A stretch of 64,000 nucleotides of DNA from an uncultured Clostridia bacterium (lineage in GTDB: Bacteria > Bacillota > Clostridia > Oscillospirales > Ruminococcaceae): contig CANQVG010000001.1 of the NCBI GenBank assembly GCA_947627235.1, forward strand, positions 86,875 through 150,874, given 5' to 3'. Below the pieces are notes generated by a model. That model saw nothing but the letters and a program-made list of their open reading frames with translations, did no database searches and had not been told where the DNA came from. Positions 62,963 through 64,000 of the stretch are shown here, one piece after another (the first letter of the stretch is position 1; each line of letters opens with the position of its first letter). The translations under genes were made by a program, and so were the position numbers.

Positions 62963-63804
62963 TTTGCTTCGAGCTCGGCAAGCTGCGCTCTCAGCTCAGA
63001 CATAGCCTGTTCATACTGCTCGGCGTTGGGAGCGGTTCCGTGCCACGAAACCTGATTTTCCATAAACGAAACACCCTTGCCCTTTGTGCTCGTCTGGACA
63101 ATGACGACGGGCTGATTTACAACTGTTTCGGCTTCGTTGAACGCTTTTTCGATGGAGTCAAAATCGTGAGCGTCCATAGTGATAACGTGCCAGCCGAACG
63201 CCGCAAACTTGTCGGTTATCGGATAGGGTGAGCAGACGTCGCTGATTTTGCCATCTATCTGAAGACCGTTGTTGTCAACTACTGCCACGAGGTTATCAAG
63301 CTTGTTGTGAGCGGCAAACATAGCAGCCTCCCAAACCTGACCTTCCTCGATTTCACCGTCGCCGAGAATGGCATATACCTTGTAGGTATCGCTCGAAAGC
63401 TTGGCGGAAAGAGCCATACCGCAGGCGGCAGATATTCCCTGACCCAAAGAGCCGGTCGACATATCTACGCCGGGAATGTGTTTCATATCGGGGTGACCCT
63501 GAAGACGCGCGCCGATATGACGAAGAGTCTTAAGCTCATCAACCGGGAAAAATCCGCGATTGGCAAGAACCGAGTAAAGTGCGGGAGCGGTGTGACCCTT
63601 TGACAGCACAAAACGGTCTCTCTCGGGAAGCTTGGGATTGTCGGGGTAAACGTTCATTTTTGCAAAGTAAAGATAGGTCAGCGTATCGGCAATCGAAAGA
63701 GAGCCGCCGGGGTGACCGCTTTTGGCGTTATACACGCCCTCGATAATTCCCATTCTGACCTTGCAAGCAGTTATTTGAAGCTGCTTTTTCAGTAATTCAT
63801 CCAT
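62959..63804 (-). CDS. Transketolase, N-terminal subunit
   Basis: 281 residues from ATG 63804 (TGGAGG 8 nt upstream). Thiamine diphosphate-binding domain: GHPGGSLSIAD near residue 28, GSLGQGISAACG, GDGEIEEGQVWE with the metal motif ending VDNNGLQIDG. Split transketolases of this kind are usual in Clostridia. Confidence 0.95.
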   Translation of the reverse strand: MDELLKKQLQITACKVRMGIIEGVYNAKSGHPGGSLSIADTLTYLYFAKMNVYPDNPKLPERDRFVLSKGHTAPALYSVLANRGFFPVDELKTLRHIGARLQGHPDMKHIPGVDMSTGSLGQGISAACGMALSAKLSSDTYKVYAILGDGEIEEGQVWEAAMFAAHNKLDNLVAVVDNNGLQIDGKISDVCSPYPITDKFAAFGWHVITMDAHDFDSIEKAFNEAETVVNQPVVIVQTSTKGKGVSFMENQVSWHGTAPNAEQYEQAMSELRAQLAELEAN

Positions 63805-63872
63805 ATTTAATACCTCCATTTTTATTGTATGAGAACGCGCAGGCTGACTGACCATTAAGCCTTCGCGTTTAT

Positions 63873-64000
63873 TTACCTGTTTTCAAGGATTCTCAGAGCC
63901 TCGGCGACGGCGCCTCCGTCGTTTGAATTTTCAAGAACGACGTCGGCTTCGGCTTTTACGCAGTCCTGAGAATTTGAGGGGCAAAAACTGAGATCGGCGG
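63873..64000 (-). CDS. C-terminal fragment of a HAD-family phosphatase (KdsC-like)
   Basis: Only the last 42 residues and a stop at 63873-63875 are inside the window. The end reads CVKAEADVVLENSNDGGAVAEALRIL, which resembles the tail of HAD-IIIA enzymes such as KdsC (ADYVT-like then GGxGAVxE) and of Cof-type phosphatases. The substrate cannot be judged. It lies upstream of transketolase on the same strand, with a 68-nt gap that shows no clear promoter. Confidence 0.5.
   Translation of the reverse strand, partial: ADLSFCPSNSQDCVKAEADVVLENSNDGGAVAEALRILENR

Overview
The window looks like a chromosomal segment of a spore-forming, gut-type Clostridia bacterium (Oscillospiraceae/Ruminococcaceae-like). 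This is inferred from gene order and families: the tepA-ylzJ-spoIIIE, cmk-plsC-S1, scpA-scpB, ytfI-ytfJ, yqfC-yqfD-phoH-ybeY-era-yqzL-recO and yhbD-bactofilin clusters all match Firmicutes synteny. IspH is fused to S1, as known in Clostridia, and glutaminyl/asparaginyl-tRNA formation runs through GatCAB. At least eight genes belong to families conserved in endospore formers (SpoIIIE/FtsK, YlzJ-like, YtfI/DUF2953, GerW/YtfJ, DacF-type carboxypeptidase, YqfC, YqfD, YlbJ, YunB). There is no phage, IS element, CRISPR array or plasmid module. Genes are tightly packed and no stretch above 300 bp lacks a gene; the longest gaps (2815-3083 and 47451-47721) are described.

Layout. 1-2814 (minus): NADP-type isocitrate dehydrogenase (cut by the window edge) downstream of an Aquifex-type aconitase. 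3084-13931 (plus): a long run from one strong promoter to one strong terminator, holding tepA, ylzJ, uppP, ftsK/spoIIIE, an MBL hydrolase, DUF3006, an RpiR regulator, a flavoprotein, a cmk-plsC fusion and an ispH-rpsA fusion. 14094-17558 (plus): class A PBP and a THUMP methyltransferase, convergent with mtaB. 18985-24933: HPr-like gene, asnB, and an SGNH hydrolase/DUF4358/solute-binding lipoprotein trio. 25004-33736: rpmB (minus), then an M50 protease, scpAB, ytfI, gerW, dacF, rluB, a small unknown, nicotinate phosphoribosyltransferase and two membrane proteins. 33888-45977: accessory stretch with GH115, a predicted nuclease-like protein, an ECF sigma/anti-sigma pair, the yhbD-bactofilin operon, a PlsC-like acyltransferase, MscS, YitT, GH27, an alpha/beta hydrolase and DUF6514. 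46167-46361: tRNA-Gly and tRNA-Arg. 46443-54899 (minus): tyrosine recombinase, mutS2, recO, yqzL-like, era, ybeY, phoH, yqfD, yqfC. 55007-56026 (plus): ylbJ. 56016-64000 (minus): gatB, gatA, gatC, ligA, yunB, split transketolase and the end of a HAD phosphatase.

The most interesting signals are regulatory. (i) An array of six GTAACA/TGTTAC half-sites sits over the yhbD-bactofilin promoter. (ii) Two exact TGTWAH-N5-TGTWAH direct repeats (WalR/PhoP-type boxes) lie beside the HPr-like and asnB/SGNH promoters, with a third period-11 repeat at 32403. (iii) An ECF-type promoter precedes the ECF sigma gene. (iv) Strong internal ribosome binding sites lie inside the ispH-rpsA fusion and the anti-sigma gene. 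(v) A hidden yqzL-like gene overlaps recO. (vi) An intrinsic terminator stands between two co-oriented tRNA genes. (vii) A protein of unknown family (36878-37627) has a D-ExQ nuclease-like core. I saw no clear new defence system or mobile system.
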